Positions 1 to 6,898 are shown, numbered from the stretch's first letter. The stretch: 19,644 bases of DNA from Thermodesulfovibrionia bacterium (GCA_947258735.1 CAMYJJ010000025.1:1-19644); one strand, 5' to 3'. Numbers and translations are program-made. The notes: generated from the sequence alone by a model not told the origin.

Positions 1-117
1 GGTCATATCCAGTAAACGCAGCGCCCCAATCTGTTTGTCAAAACGTATTACTCTGCCCTTCTGCAATAAAAATCCAAAAATCATACCTGTAATTAACCCG
101 TTAATAAGTGTACTCAT
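1..117 (-). CDS. YeeE/YedE family membrane protein, second half-size subunit (partial)
   Basis: Only the first 39 codons are inside the window; the gene continues past the left edge. The translation begins MSTLINGLITGMIFGFLLQK and goes on through GRVIRFDKQIGAL, which matches the usual N-terminus of the downstream partner in paired YeeE/YedE (DUF395) proteins: a first membrane helix ending in a short basic loop. Its ATG (115-117) overlaps the TGA of the upstream gene as ATGA, so translation is probably coupled. A good ribosome binding site (GGAGGTG) lies just upstream, inside the preceding gene. The family, typified by the thiosulfate importer TsuA, moves reduced sulfur species across the inner membrane; the substrate here is not shown by the sequence. 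Confidence 0.75.
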   Translation of the reverse strand, partial: MSTLINGLITGMIFGFLLQKGRVIRFDKQIGALRLLDMT

Positions 118-638
118 CTGCTTTCACCTCCACGATAAAGAATAAGGGCAAACATAATGCCAAATCCAAAGAAACAGACCACTACAATGAGTCCGCTGAC
201 CGCAAGCTGGACCATTGCCCCCAACCCGTATCCGCTCGGACATCCTCCTGCCAGTCTGGCCCCGAACATCAGAATGACCCCTCCTATAAAGGCAAACACG
301 CCGCGTTTTACCGGGTTTGAACCAAAACGGGATGCCCACATGTCAGGGACTGCTTTTACTTTAAAACTCCCGTCTGTTATGGATGATATAAAAGAACCCG
401 CCAGTATCCCGACGACAAACAGTACCTGCCAGTCTGCCTTGGGACTGAACCATTTGTAATACGTCATTGATGCTACTTTATCAGGAGCAAAAAGCTGCTG
501 GATATAGGCGCTGACACGCACAAAACAGGATGAGGCCCCAAAGTAGTTACCGGCTATCCAGACAGACAAAATGATCACTATGCCGACAAGTCCTCCTGCC
601 AGATACGGACTCCACCCGCCGTTATTATTTTTATTCAT
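114..638 (-). CDS. YeeE/YedE family (DUF395) inner-membrane protein, probable sulfur-species transporter
   Basis: A 174-residue membrane protein with hydrophobic segments at roughly residues 13-33, 70-89, 114-131 and 147-168. The motif GARLAGGCPSGYGLG (residues 126-140) is the family's conserved cysteine-glycine signature; Cys133 is the residue expected to contact the sulfur substrate, as in TsuA-type thiosulfate importers. A second cysteine, Cys38, lies in GASSCF. At about 170 residues it is a half-size member, and these usually occur as adjacent pairs, as here with the overlapping next gene. The ATG at 636-638 is supported by GGAGG about nine bases upstream. No rhodanese, TusA or DsrE gene is visible inside the window, so the pathway cannot be fixed. 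Confidence 0.8.
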   Translation of the reverse strand: MNKNNNGGWSPYLAGGLVGIVIILSVWIAGNYFGASSCFVRVSAYIQQLFAPDKVASMTYYKWFSPKADWQVLFVVGILAGSFISSITDGSFKVKAVPDMWASRFGSNPVKRGVFAFIGGVILMFGARLAGGCPSGYGLGAMVQLAVSGLIVVVCFFGFGIMFALILYRGGESR

Positions 639-660
639 TCACATATACCTCCATTTATTT

Positions 661-680
661 AATTCTTAATCAAAAGAATT
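661..680. promoter_or_regulatory. Short inverted repeat upstream of the YeeE/YedE pair
   Basis: AATTCTT (661-667) and AAGAATT (674-680) are perfect reverse complements separated by six bases. The repeat lies 22 bases upstream of the YeeE/YedE start codon. It could be an operator or a weak leader hairpin; nothing else identifies the factor. Confidence 0.3.
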
Positions 681-717
681 TCTGAAACTGTGCATCAGGT
701 TAATCATATAATCCTTT

Positions 718-797
718 GTCATTCCCGCAGTTTGTTGAGCGGGAATCCAGAATTTTGTTTAGAGGTTGGATTCCGTCTAAAGGATTGCCGGAATGAC
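718..797. repeat. Dispersed 80-base palindromic element, family A copy 1
   Basis: The element opens with GTCATTCCCGC and closes with GGAATGAC, the reverse complement of its first eight bases. The left half forms its own hairpin (ATTCCCGC, about ten bases, GCGGGAAT) followed by CCAG; the right half is a decayed version of the same pattern. A second full copy is at 6820-6898 and a half copy at 4449-4481. It has no coding capacity and occupies much of the 364-base gap between 639 and 1002, the rest of which holds only the AATTCTT repeat and AT-rich sequence. Confidence 0.7.
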
Positions 798-1002
798 AAC
801 CTTGTTTTTGATACCAAGCAGCTCTGCTGCTGCGTTATTTATTATTGTATCACTAGAAGCAAACAGCTTAAATTTAACTTTGGACAGTAATTAATGAAGC
901 AATTACTATGCCAGAATAAAGATGTTGTTTCTGATTCGTTTGAAAATTGTGTTAGAATTAAAAAATAATTTACGTATATTAAATTTGTATCAGGAGTATA
1001 TC

Positions 1003-2790
1003 GTGAAAAAAACTAAAAATAAAAAAGTCCCTGCCGCTATTTCAGAGAGTTTTAAGGGTAACAGTTTTCACCCTGCCATCCTGGAAAGCATTGCAGAAGG
1101 TATAGTTGTCATTGGACTGGACCGGAAGATCATTTTTGTTAATAAGATGGCCAGAGACCTGATAGGCATTAAGGATGATGTACCGGAAGGAAAACAGTGC
1201 AGCGACATAATCAGGACGGATCTCTGCAAGAATAACTGCCCCGTAGAATCGTCAGGTACTCCTGAAAGCTGTGCCTCTTATTTTATGAATATTAATCTGT
1301 ATAAGAGTGACAACGAATCAATTCCCCTCTGTCTGAATGTGGCCCCCTTATATGATGGCAATGGTGGGATTGCAGGTTTTATAGAGAACTTCAGACCCAT
1401 GAGTGAAGCGGTAAAAGCCATTGAATCTCTTAAGCAGACCAATGTGGTCCTTACGCAGGAAAAAGACAAGGTTGATTCAATTATCGAGAGCCTGGCGGAC
1501 GGCGTATTTACCGTGGATAACCAGCTGCGCATAACAAGCTTTAACAAAGGCATGGAAATTTTAACGGGCTTTAAAGAAGCTGACGTGAATGGAAAACAGT
1601 GTGGTGATGTGTTGAGTGCTGATAACTGCATTGACAATTGCCCTTTTGCCCATACGTTGAAGATCGGCTATGGTATTGCAAATGTCAGGGAGCGTATCTC
1701 AAAGAAAGAAGGAGATACCATCCCCGTATTTATGAGCACTGCATTTCTCAGGGATGAAAAAGGAGAGATTGAATTCATAGCAACGGTAAAAGATGCATCC
1801 GAGATTGAAAGGCTCAGAAGAGATGTGAATGAAAGATATCAGCTTTCCAATATTATTGGAAAAAGCAGCCAGATGCAGCAGATTTTTGAGCTCATCGAGG
1901 TCCTCGGTGATGCAGACTGCTCAATTCTTATCGAAGGGGAAAGCGGCACAGGCAAGGAGCTCGCTTCCCGTGCCATCCATCATGAAAGTTACAGGCGAAG
2001 CAAGCCCTTTGTGAAGGTCAACTGCAGCGCTATAGTGGAAGGCCTTTTTGAGAGTGAACTCTTTGGACATGTCAAAGGCGCATTCAGCGGTGCGATAAAA
2101 GACAAGCCCGGCAAATTTGAAATTGCCGATAAGGGCACGATCTTTCTCGATGAAATTGCTGATATGCCCATTTCATTACAGCCTAAGCTCTTAAGAGTTC
2201 TTCAGGACATGGAATTTGAGAGAGTAGGGGACAACAGGACCAGAAAGGTCGATGTCAGGGTCATTGCTGCTACCAATAAGCGTCTTATTGATGAAGTTGA
2301 AGCAGGCAGGTTCAGAAAGGACCTGTACTACCGGCTTTGTGTCGTGCCCCTGATCATGCCTTCACTGAGAGACAGAAAAGAGGACATTCCTCTTCTTGTC
2401 AACCATTTTCTTGAGAAGTGCTACATGAAGAACCCTAACAGGCCAAGAATCACTGAGGTCACGCCATCAGCCCTTGCAGCCATACTGGACTATGACTGGC
2501 CTGGAAATATCAGAGAGCTTGAGAATGCAATTGAGCATGCTTACATCCGTACCAGAAGAGAAGTGATAGATAATGATGCTCTTCCATTATCAGTGACAGA
2601 CAGCGCAAATATAAAAGGCCTGTCCCTGGATGTAAACAGTTCACCGGTAACAGTAGAAGTCATACAGCGACATTATATTGATGAGCTTATGAAAAAATAT
2701 AACGGCAATAAAACCATGGTTGCAAAGGACCTGGGTATCAGCCGGACTACTCTCTGGAGAAGGTTAAGGGAAACAGCTTCAGAGAATTAA
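1003..2790 (+). CDS. Sigma-54-dependent regulator, PAS-PAS-AAA+-HTH (enhancer-binding protein)
   Basis: Activates RNA polymerase carrying sigma-54 by ATP hydrolysis after binding DNA upstream of a -24/-12 promoter. From the GTG start at 1003 the protein has 595 residues: two PAS domains (about 25-130 and 157-265), an AAA+ domain (about 283-515) with Walker A GESGTGKE (312-319), the sigma-54 contact loop GAFSGA (359-364, Ser in place of the usual Thr), Walker B ending LDE (Asp383, Glu384) and GNIREL (501-506), then a Fis-type helix-turn-helix (about 552-590). Each PAS domain contains GKQC-x8-C-x3-CP. GTG at 1003 is preferred because AGGAG stands six bases before it; the in-frame ATG at 922 has no ribosome binding site and adds 27 AT-rich residues unlike the family. 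There is no receiver domain, so the PAS domains are the likely sensors. The probable target is the porin gene immediately downstream. Confidence 0.9.
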   Translation: MKKTKNKKVPAAISESFKGNSFHPAILESIAEGIVVIGLDRKIIFVNKMARDLIGIKDDVPEGKQCSDIIRTDLCKNNCPVESSGTPESCASYFMNINLYKSDNESIPLCLNVAPLYDGNGGIAGFIENFRPMSEAVKAIESLKQTNVVLTQEKDKVDSIIESLADGVFTVDNQLRITSFNKGMEILTGFKEADVNGKQCGDVLSADNCIDNCPFAHTLKIGYGIANVRERISKKEGDTIPVFMSTAFLRDEKGEIEFIATVKDASEIERLRRDVNERYQLSNIIGKSSQMQQIFELIEVLGDADCSILIEGESGTGKELASRAIHHESYRRSKPFVKVNCSAIVEGLFESELFGHVKGAFSGAIKDKPGKFEIADKGTIFLDEIADMPISLQPKLLRVLQDMEFERVGDNRTRKVDVRVIAATNKRLIDEVEAGRFRKDLYYRLCVVPLIMPSLRDRKEDIPLLVNHFLEKCYMKNPNRPRITEVTPSALAAILDYDWPGNIRELENAIEHAYIRTRREVIDNDALPLSVTDSANIKGLSLDVNSSPVTVEVIQRHYIDELMKKYNGNKTMVAKDLGISRTTLWRRLRETASEN

Positions 2791-2791
2791 A

Positions 2792-2808
2792 TGTTTCAAG
2801 TTGAAACA
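2792..2808. promoter_or_regulatory. Perfect 17-base palindromic operator, probable enhancer site 1
   Basis: TGTTTCAAGTTGAAACA is a perfect inverted repeat with a one-base centre at 2800, starting two bases after the regulator's stop codon. Its centre is about 160 bases upstream of the expected start of transcription from the sigma-54 promoter at 2934-2949, inside the usual range for sigma-54 enhancers. It is the best candidate binding site for the Fis-type helix-turn-helix of the regulator encoded just upstream. Confidence 0.65.
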
Positions 2809-2812
2809 CAAA

Positions 2813-2832
2813 TGTTTCATCATCAGTTTCAT
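2813..2832. promoter_or_regulatory. Half-sites of the same operator motif
   Basis: TGTTTCAT (2813-2820) repeats the left arm of the perfect palindrome 21 bases further on, and AGTTTCAT follows at 2825-2832. The right arms are not conserved. The spacing of about two helical turns would place a weak third regulator dimer on the same DNA face, between the two better sites. Confidence 0.35.
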
Positions 2833-2835
2833 CGA

Positions 2836-2852
2836 TGGTTCAATTTGAAACG
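2836..2852. promoter_or_regulatory. Second palindromic operator, probable enhancer site 2
   Basis: TGGTTCAATTTGAAACG matches the perfect palindrome at 2792-2808 in 14 of 17 positions: one mismatch in each arm plus the centre base. Centre to centre the two sites are 44 bases apart, close to four helical turns, and this one lies about 116 bases upstream of the predicted start of transcription. Paired phased sites are typical of sigma-54 activators that assemble hexamers on enhancer DNA. Confidence 0.55.
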
Positions 2853-2933
2853 TAAATACTTATCCATTTAATCATTTCCATCTTAAACAGTCTCTTATCT
2901 TGATAAATCCATTAAAACAGTATAATTCCACAA

Positions 2934-2949
2934 TGGCATGGTAATTGCG
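2934..2949 (+). promoter_or_regulatory. Sigma-54 (-24/-12) promoter of the FadL-type porin gene
   Basis: TGGCATGGTAATTGCG fits the sigma-54 consensus TGGCAY-R-N4-TTGCW: GG at 2935-2936 and GC at 2947-2948 have the required spacing and every invariant base is present; only the last base departs. Transcription should begin near 2960, leaving a leader of about 110 bases before the ATG at 3071. It lies downstream of two operator-like palindromes and the gene for a sigma-54 activator. Confidence 0.8.
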
Positions 2950-3070
2950 ATTATTTATGCAATAATCCAGTCAATTATTCAGTGCAATTTAAGTTTTGAC
3001 AAACGGTCATTATCAATATAAATTCGCGTACATAGTCAGTATATTAAGAAGTCATGAGGAGGAGAAATCT

Positions 3071-4339
3071 ATGAATAAATGTAGAAGACGTATCATATGT
3101 TTTACAGCAATGACGTTGGTTTTAAGTATCATATCTACTTCATATGCCACAAACGGGTATTATGCTAATGGATATAGTGTACAGAATAAGGGGCTTGCCG
3201 GAGCTGCAACAGCGCTTCCTCTTGACACCATTGCTGCTGCGGCTAACCCGGCCGGAATGGTATGGATCGGCAGTCGCGCTGATATTTCCCTGGCATTATT
3301 TATTCCGATCAGGGAATATACAATTACCGGTAATCCATCAATGGCACCCATGACATTTGGTCTGGCACCCGGATCAGTCGAAAGTGAGTCCAAGCTGTTC
3401 GTTATTCCTTCGTTAGGGTACAACCGAATGATGAATGATGACTATTCCATAGGAATTTCTCTTTATGGAAATGGGGGAATGAATACTGATTATAATACGA
3501 ACACTTTTGGTGGAACGACACCAACCGGAGTTGATCTGGGACAGTTATTTCTAGTTCCTACCTATGCAAGAAAGTTAAATGCAAAACACTCAATCGGGTT
3601 AAGTCCTATCATTGCTTACCAGAGATTTGAAGCAAAAGGGCTTCAGGCATTTTCAGGTTTTTCCAGTGATGGGACAAAGCTTACCAATAATGACCATGAG
3701 AGCTCATTTGGGTATGGCGGCAGGATAGGCTACCTGGGAGAAGTTGCTCCGGGAGTGTTTTTGGGAGCTACCTATCAGACAAAGATATATATGAGTGAGT
3801 TTGATGATTATGCGGGTCTTTTTGCTGAACAGGGTGATTTTGATATTCCGGCAAGCTGGAGTGTCGGTCTTGCTGTTAAAGCAACCCCTGAAATTACCAT
3901 TGCCCTTGATGTGCAGCAGATTCTGTACAGTGATGTTAAATCAGTCAATAATCCTTTTTTACCGAATCTGCGAACAGCATTTCTCGGGAACGACGGGGGT
4001 GCCGGTTTTGGCTGGGAAGACATTACCGTTGTTAAGGTAGGCGCTCAATGGCAGGCTGCTCCGGAATGGATAGTCAGGGCAGGGTACTCTTATGGGGAAC
4101 AGCCCATTCCTGATACTGAGGTGATGTTTAATATTATTGCCCCCGGGGTAATAGAGCACCATATTACCGCTGGCTGTACAAAGAAGATAGGAAGTAACCA
4201 GGAACTGCATCTGGCTTTAATGTATGCACTTGAAAATGACGTTACCGGTGCCAATCCGCTTGAGGTGCCGGGACAGCAGACGATAAAACTGACCATGAAC
4301 CAGTGGGAATTTACAGCTGGGTATTCCTGGAAATTCTGA
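3071..4339 (+). CDS. FadL/OmpP1/TodX-family outer-membrane transporter for hydrophobic compounds
   Basis: Forms a beta-barrel in the outer membrane that passes hydrophobic molecules such as fatty acids or aromatic hydrocarbons; the actual substrate is unknown. From the ATG at 3071 it has 422 residues: a basic, hydrophobic signal peptide (about 1-26, cleavage after SYA), then NGYYANGYSVQNKGLAG and ATALPLDTIAAAANPAGM, the classic N-terminal hatch signature of the family (small residues, D, then NPAGM). The rest is an alternation of aromatic and glycine-rich strands, and it ends in a strand with terminal Phe (GYSWKF) as barrel-assembly substrates do. This start is chosen because GAGGAGGAG lies just upstream; the longer frame from 2996 begins in the leader without a ribosome binding site. 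A near-consensus sigma-54 promoter precedes it and a strong hairpin terminator follows, so it is probably transcribed alone. Confidence 0.85.
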   Translation: MNKCRRRIICFTAMTLVLSIISTSYATNGYYANGYSVQNKGLAGAATALPLDTIAAAANPAGMVWIGSRADISLALFIPIREYTITGNPSMAPMTFGLAPGSVESESKLFVIPSLGYNRMMNDDYSIGISLYGNGGMNTDYNTNTFGGTTPTGVDLGQLFLVPTYARKLNAKHSIGLSPIIAYQRFEAKGLQAFSGFSSDGTKLTNNDHESSFGYGGRIGYLGEVAPGVFLGATYQTKIYMSEFDDYAGLFAEQGDFDIPASWSVGLAVKATPEITIALDVQQILYSDVKSVNNPFLPNLRTAFLGNDGGAGFGWEDITVVKVGAQWQAAPEWIVRAGYSYGEQPIPDTEVMFNIIAPGVIEHHITAGCTKKIGSNQELHLALMYALENDVTGANPLEVPGQQTIKLTMNQWEFTAGYSWKF

Positions 4340-4356
4340 TATTCTGAACGGTACAT

Positions 4357-4394
4357 AAAAAAAGCCATCCTTTATGATAAGGGAGGGCTTTTTT
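4357..4394 (+). terminator. Rho-independent terminator after the porin gene
   Basis: An almost fully symmetrical hairpin: AAAAAAGCC with ATCC on the left pairs with GGAGGGCTTTTTT on the right around a TTATGATAA centre, followed by a T run. The A run on the left makes it capable of acting in both directions, although the nearest gene on the other strand stops about 270 bases away. Confidence 0.8.
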
Positions 4395-4448
4395 GTCTTC
4401 GTGTTTAGTCCCCCCATGTATCAGGAAGGGTAAAAAGCTGATATTTTT

Positions 4449-4481
4449 CTGGATTCCCGATGAACAGATCTCGGGAATAAC
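4449..4481. repeat. Half copy of family A palindromic element
   Basis: This 33-base segment starts CTGGATTCCCG and ends CGGGAATAAC. It matches the right half of the copy at 6820-6898 (6866-6898) at 28 of 33 positions, including the loop AACAGATC, but no matching left half is present. It lies in the 326-base gap between the porin gene and the histidine kinase gene, which otherwise holds only the porin terminator and the family B repeat. Confidence 0.6.
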
Positions 4482-4521
4482 TGCTGTTAATACTCCGAAT
4501 CTTGCAGGCTGTCCTGAAATT

Positions 4522-4601
4522 GTCATCCTGAACTTGATTCAGGATCCCAGCCTTATGCAACATATTGAAATGAAGAGATTCTGAAATAAATTCAGAATGA
4601 C
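4522..4601. repeat. Dispersed 80-base palindromic element, family B copy 1
   Basis: Bounded by GTCATCCTGAA on the left and TTCAGAATGAC on the right. The left part folds on itself (ATCCTGAA / TTCAGGAT) and the right part does too (ATTCTGAA / TTCAGAAT). The last 27 bases plus the next three (4575-4604) are identical to 8789-8818, the second copy. It is non-coding. Confidence 0.65.
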
Positions 4602-4665
4602 ACAATAGCCATTTACTGAATTATCGGACAACATGCAAGCTGAGGGGTGGTTCACTTTTCTGGAT

Positions 4666-6018
4666 TTATTTCGGAAGAATAAAAAAGAAATTGTTTCCGT
4701 TATGCGTTGCCTCGTATCCCACGGTGCCGCCGTGGATTTCGATGGCGTTTTTTATGAATGACAGTCCATGTCCTGTCCCGGGCTGGCTGATAACATTACT
4801 TCCCCTGAACTCTTCGTTAAATAACTTGTCTCTTTCGTCGTGAGCTATATGTGGACCCGTACTGAAAACATTGAATTTGACGCCGTCTTTCCCTGACCCG
4901 AAATAATCCTTAATTATTTCATGTCCGTATGAGATATATTTTCTGGTTTCTCCTGATTCAGTGTTAATTTCCTTTGTGTACTTTACGACATTTGAAAAAA
5001 GATTTGCATACACCTGGGCGACGAGCCCTATATCAACGACTGTAATAATTTCTGATTCAGGGATTCCACTGCTTTTATTGTCAACGGTTATGCCCATTCG
5101 TTTCATCTGTTCAATATAACGGTCCAGTTGAGGCTGGATCACATCTTTTTTCATATTGCATTCCTTGGTCCGTGGAGTAAGTCTTCCCTGGTCAAAATGG
5201 CTCTTCCGGAAAAGGGTCTCGATAAAAAGACTCATATTGATATAATGTTTTTCTATGTTCTCCAGTTCCCGTGTCAGTCCATGGTTTATGTCTGTTAATT
5301 CCTCGGAGAAGTCCTGCATACATGTGCTGTCACACTTTCCGGATACGAATTTTTCTTTAAATGATGTTCCCATAGCTATATTCTTCTCAATTTTTTTTCT
5401 CAGGCCCCTGAGGAACAGTTTATAAACCATGTTCGGTACGATTATGTTGTGCTCTATGTCAGCTACAAGAGACTTGATGAATCTCAGATGCTCAATGTTT
5501 TTCTGAATCAGAAACTTGTTATGCAGCTTGAACCCTATCCGGTTTGCATACTTTTCAAAAAACAGTTTTTTATGTTTATTCAGGTCTATTACGGGATAGA
5601 TCACCAGCAATCCAAGGACATCATCTGTTACCTCAAACGGGAGTTCTTCAATGAGAGGTTCTTTCCCGCGAATTGTCAGAACCAGTCTGTCATTGCCCGC
5701 CATGTACGGGTGGTCTCCCGGTGCAATGTCATGCGGGGGAGGGGAGTTCAGTTCATCTTGTTCTCCACTGGTCATTGCAGCAAGGGACAGGGTATCGTGT
5801 TTGGGGTCAATGAGGTACAGTCTGGCATCAAGATTAAAAAACCCCTTTGGAATGGCAACGCACAGGTGATAAAAATCTTCAAGTCCTACCAGCTCCTGAG
5901 ACAGATCAAAAAATGTTTTCAGGGCATTATTTTCCTTGGCTGAGAAATTATACTCCTGATAATCTCTTTTCTTGGTCTCTATACGTTCAAATATATGATT
6001 CATATACGTGGTAAACAT
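4666..6018 (-). CDS. Orphan sensor histidine kinase with N-terminal GAF-like domain
   Basis: 450 residues, no signal peptide or membrane segment, so probably cytoplasmic. Residues about 35-170 look like a GAF-type sensor. A dimerisation/phosphoacceptor helix follows with His190 in DIEHNIIVPN, which resembles an H-box, but the second helix is displaced by an insert (about 206-260) carrying GKCDSTC (Cys229, Cys233). The ATPase domain has an N-box (ANLFSNVVKYT, 338-348), a poorly conserved G1 segment (NVFSTGPHI), an F-box-like LFNEEFRG and a clear G2 box GTGHGLSFIK (414-423). No response regulator gene adjoins it; the REC-HD-GYP regulator at 11699 is the only receiver in the window and could be a partner, but that is speculation. 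Neither the ATG at 6018 nor the in-frame ATG at 6003 has an obvious ribosome binding site. It lies 105 bases downstream of the Smr gene on the same strand. Confidence 0.75.
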   Translation of the reverse strand: MFTTYMNHIFERIETKKRDYQEYNFSAKENNALKTFFDLSQELVGLEDFYHLCVAIPKGFFNLDARLYLIDPKHDTLSLAAMTSGEQDELNSPPPHDIAPGDHPYMAGNDRLVLTIRGKEPLIEELPFEVTDDVLGLLVIYPVIDLNKHKKLFFEKYANRIGFKLHNKFLIQKNIEHLRFIKSLVADIEHNIIVPNMVYKLFLRGLRKKIEKNIAMGTSFKEKFVSGKCDSTCMQDFSEELTDINHGLTRELENIEKHYINMSLFIETLFRKSHFDQGRLTPRTKECNMKKDVIQPQLDRYIEQMKRMGITVDNKSSGIPESEIITVVDIGLVAQVYANLFSNVVKYTKEINTESGETRKYISYGHEIIKDYFGSGKDGVKFNVFSTGPHIAHDERDKLFNEEFRGSNVISQPGTGHGLSFIKNAIEIHGGTVGYEATHNGNNFFFILPK

Positions 6019-6123
6019 TCAATACATAGTATGTTCTGCATGCTGGTGGTGAAACCGCTATAACCATTCTATCATAATTGATTGCTTATAACGTTCCGAC
6101 AGGCTGGTACTGCACACATTTTC

Positions 6124-6783
6124 TTATCGCAGCAGAACATACAGTGCCCCAAGCCCTCCATCACACTGCCGTGCCGAAACAAAGGCCGCGACCTGCTTTC
6201 TGTACCGCTTTGAGAGGAGCCTGACTACAGCTTCTTTCAGCACTGGTCCTTTTGTTGACCCAAGCCCTCTGCCATGGATTATTTTAATACATTTAAATCC
6301 GTTCTTAAGTGATTCCCTGATAAAATGCTCTACTTCGAGCCGGGCATGCTCAAGGATTACACCATGCAGATCAAGGCAATCCTGAATGGCGTAATGACCT
6401 TTATGGAGTCTGGCAGCTATCGTATCCCCATAGTCTTTATTGATCCATTCTATATATTCCGGGGTATCAGGAAGATGCACCGGACGCGTGCCGTTCACAA
6501 TCTCCTCAAGGGCGGTAACAGCCTCCATGTCCAGCGATGCGGGTGTGCAACTTTCTGATGACTTTTTTTTAGGATGTAAGGGCAGCTCTCTAAACTCCCT
6601 TATTTCTCTGACTTCCTGCATTGCATCCCTGAAGATCGTTTCATCGCTTAAAGCAGCAGTTAACGGAGCAGGTTTTGCAGGATGAGGGAGACTGTTTTTT
6701 TTCTTTTTCATCTTAAGAAGCTTTTTAAGGTCTTTAAAAGGATGATTAAAAGAGGTATCAGCGCTGTACTTTTTTGAATTCAT
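6124..6783 (-). CDS. Smr-domain protein (SmrA/YdaL-like putative nuclease)
   Basis: 219 residues. The C-terminal third is a stand-alone Smr domain: LDLHG (137-141), IIHGRG (168-173), GSTKGPVLK (175-183) and the end DGGLGALYVLL (208-218). LDLHG and HGRG are the family's conserved motifs and the DGG-GALYVLL tail is typical of the SmrA/SmrB type rather than of MutS2. The N-terminal part is charged and probably disordered (MKKKK near residue 25, a proline-rich stretch at 33-41). Smr domains are endonucleases, on DNA in MutS2 and on mRNA at collided ribosomes in E. coli SmrB; which applies here cannot be told. The ribosome binding site before the ATG at 6783 is weak, and an internal Met25 is possible as a start. 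Confidence 0.85.
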   Translation of the reverse strand: MNSKKYSADTSFNHPFKDLKKLLKMKKKKNSLPHPAKPAPLTAALSDETIFRDAMQEVREIREFRELPLHPKKKSSESCTPASLDMEAVTALEEIVNGTRPVHLPDTPEYIEWINKDYGDTIAARLHKGHYAIQDCLDLHGVILEHARLEVEHFIRESLKNGFKCIKIIHGRGLGSTKGPVLKEAVVRLLSKRYRKQVAAFVSARQCDGGLGALYVLLR

Positions 6784-6819
6784 ATTACTAACCAGAGTCA
6801 GTCCATAAACGTTCTTTTG

Positions 6820-6898
6820 GTCATGCCCGAAGTTTTAAATCGGGTATCCAGAACCACCAAAAACACTGGATTCCCGCCCAACAGATCGCGGGAATGAC
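6820..6898. repeat. Dispersed palindromic element, family A copy 2
   Basis: This 79-base element begins GTCATGCCCGA and ends GCGGGAATGAC. The left hairpin is GCCCGA / TCGGGTATCCAG and the right half is CTGGATTCCCG, a short loop, CGCGGGAATGAC. It has the same organisation and almost the same length as the copy at 718-797. It fills much of the 186-base gap between the phosphohexomutase and Smr genes. Confidence 0.7.

Noticed and set aside
690..890. 66-codon frame upstream of the sigma-54 regulator
   Set aside because: It is mostly translation of the palindromic repeat at 718-797; no ribosome binding site and no protein-like composition.
926..945. Possible operator upstream of the regulator (TGTTTC ... 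TTGAAA), suggesting autoregulation
   Set aside because: The arms are five bases further apart than in the palindrome at 2792-2808, so a dimer with that geometry would not fit.
4393..4605. Short frames on both strands between the porin and the kinase gene
   Set aside because: They run through the two repeat elements at 4449-4481 and 4522-4601 and read as translated repeats.
5449..5943. 164-codon open frame on the plus strand, antisense to the histidine kinase gene
   Set aside because: It lies wholly inside a convincing kinase frame, has no ribosome binding site and its translation resembles no protein family.
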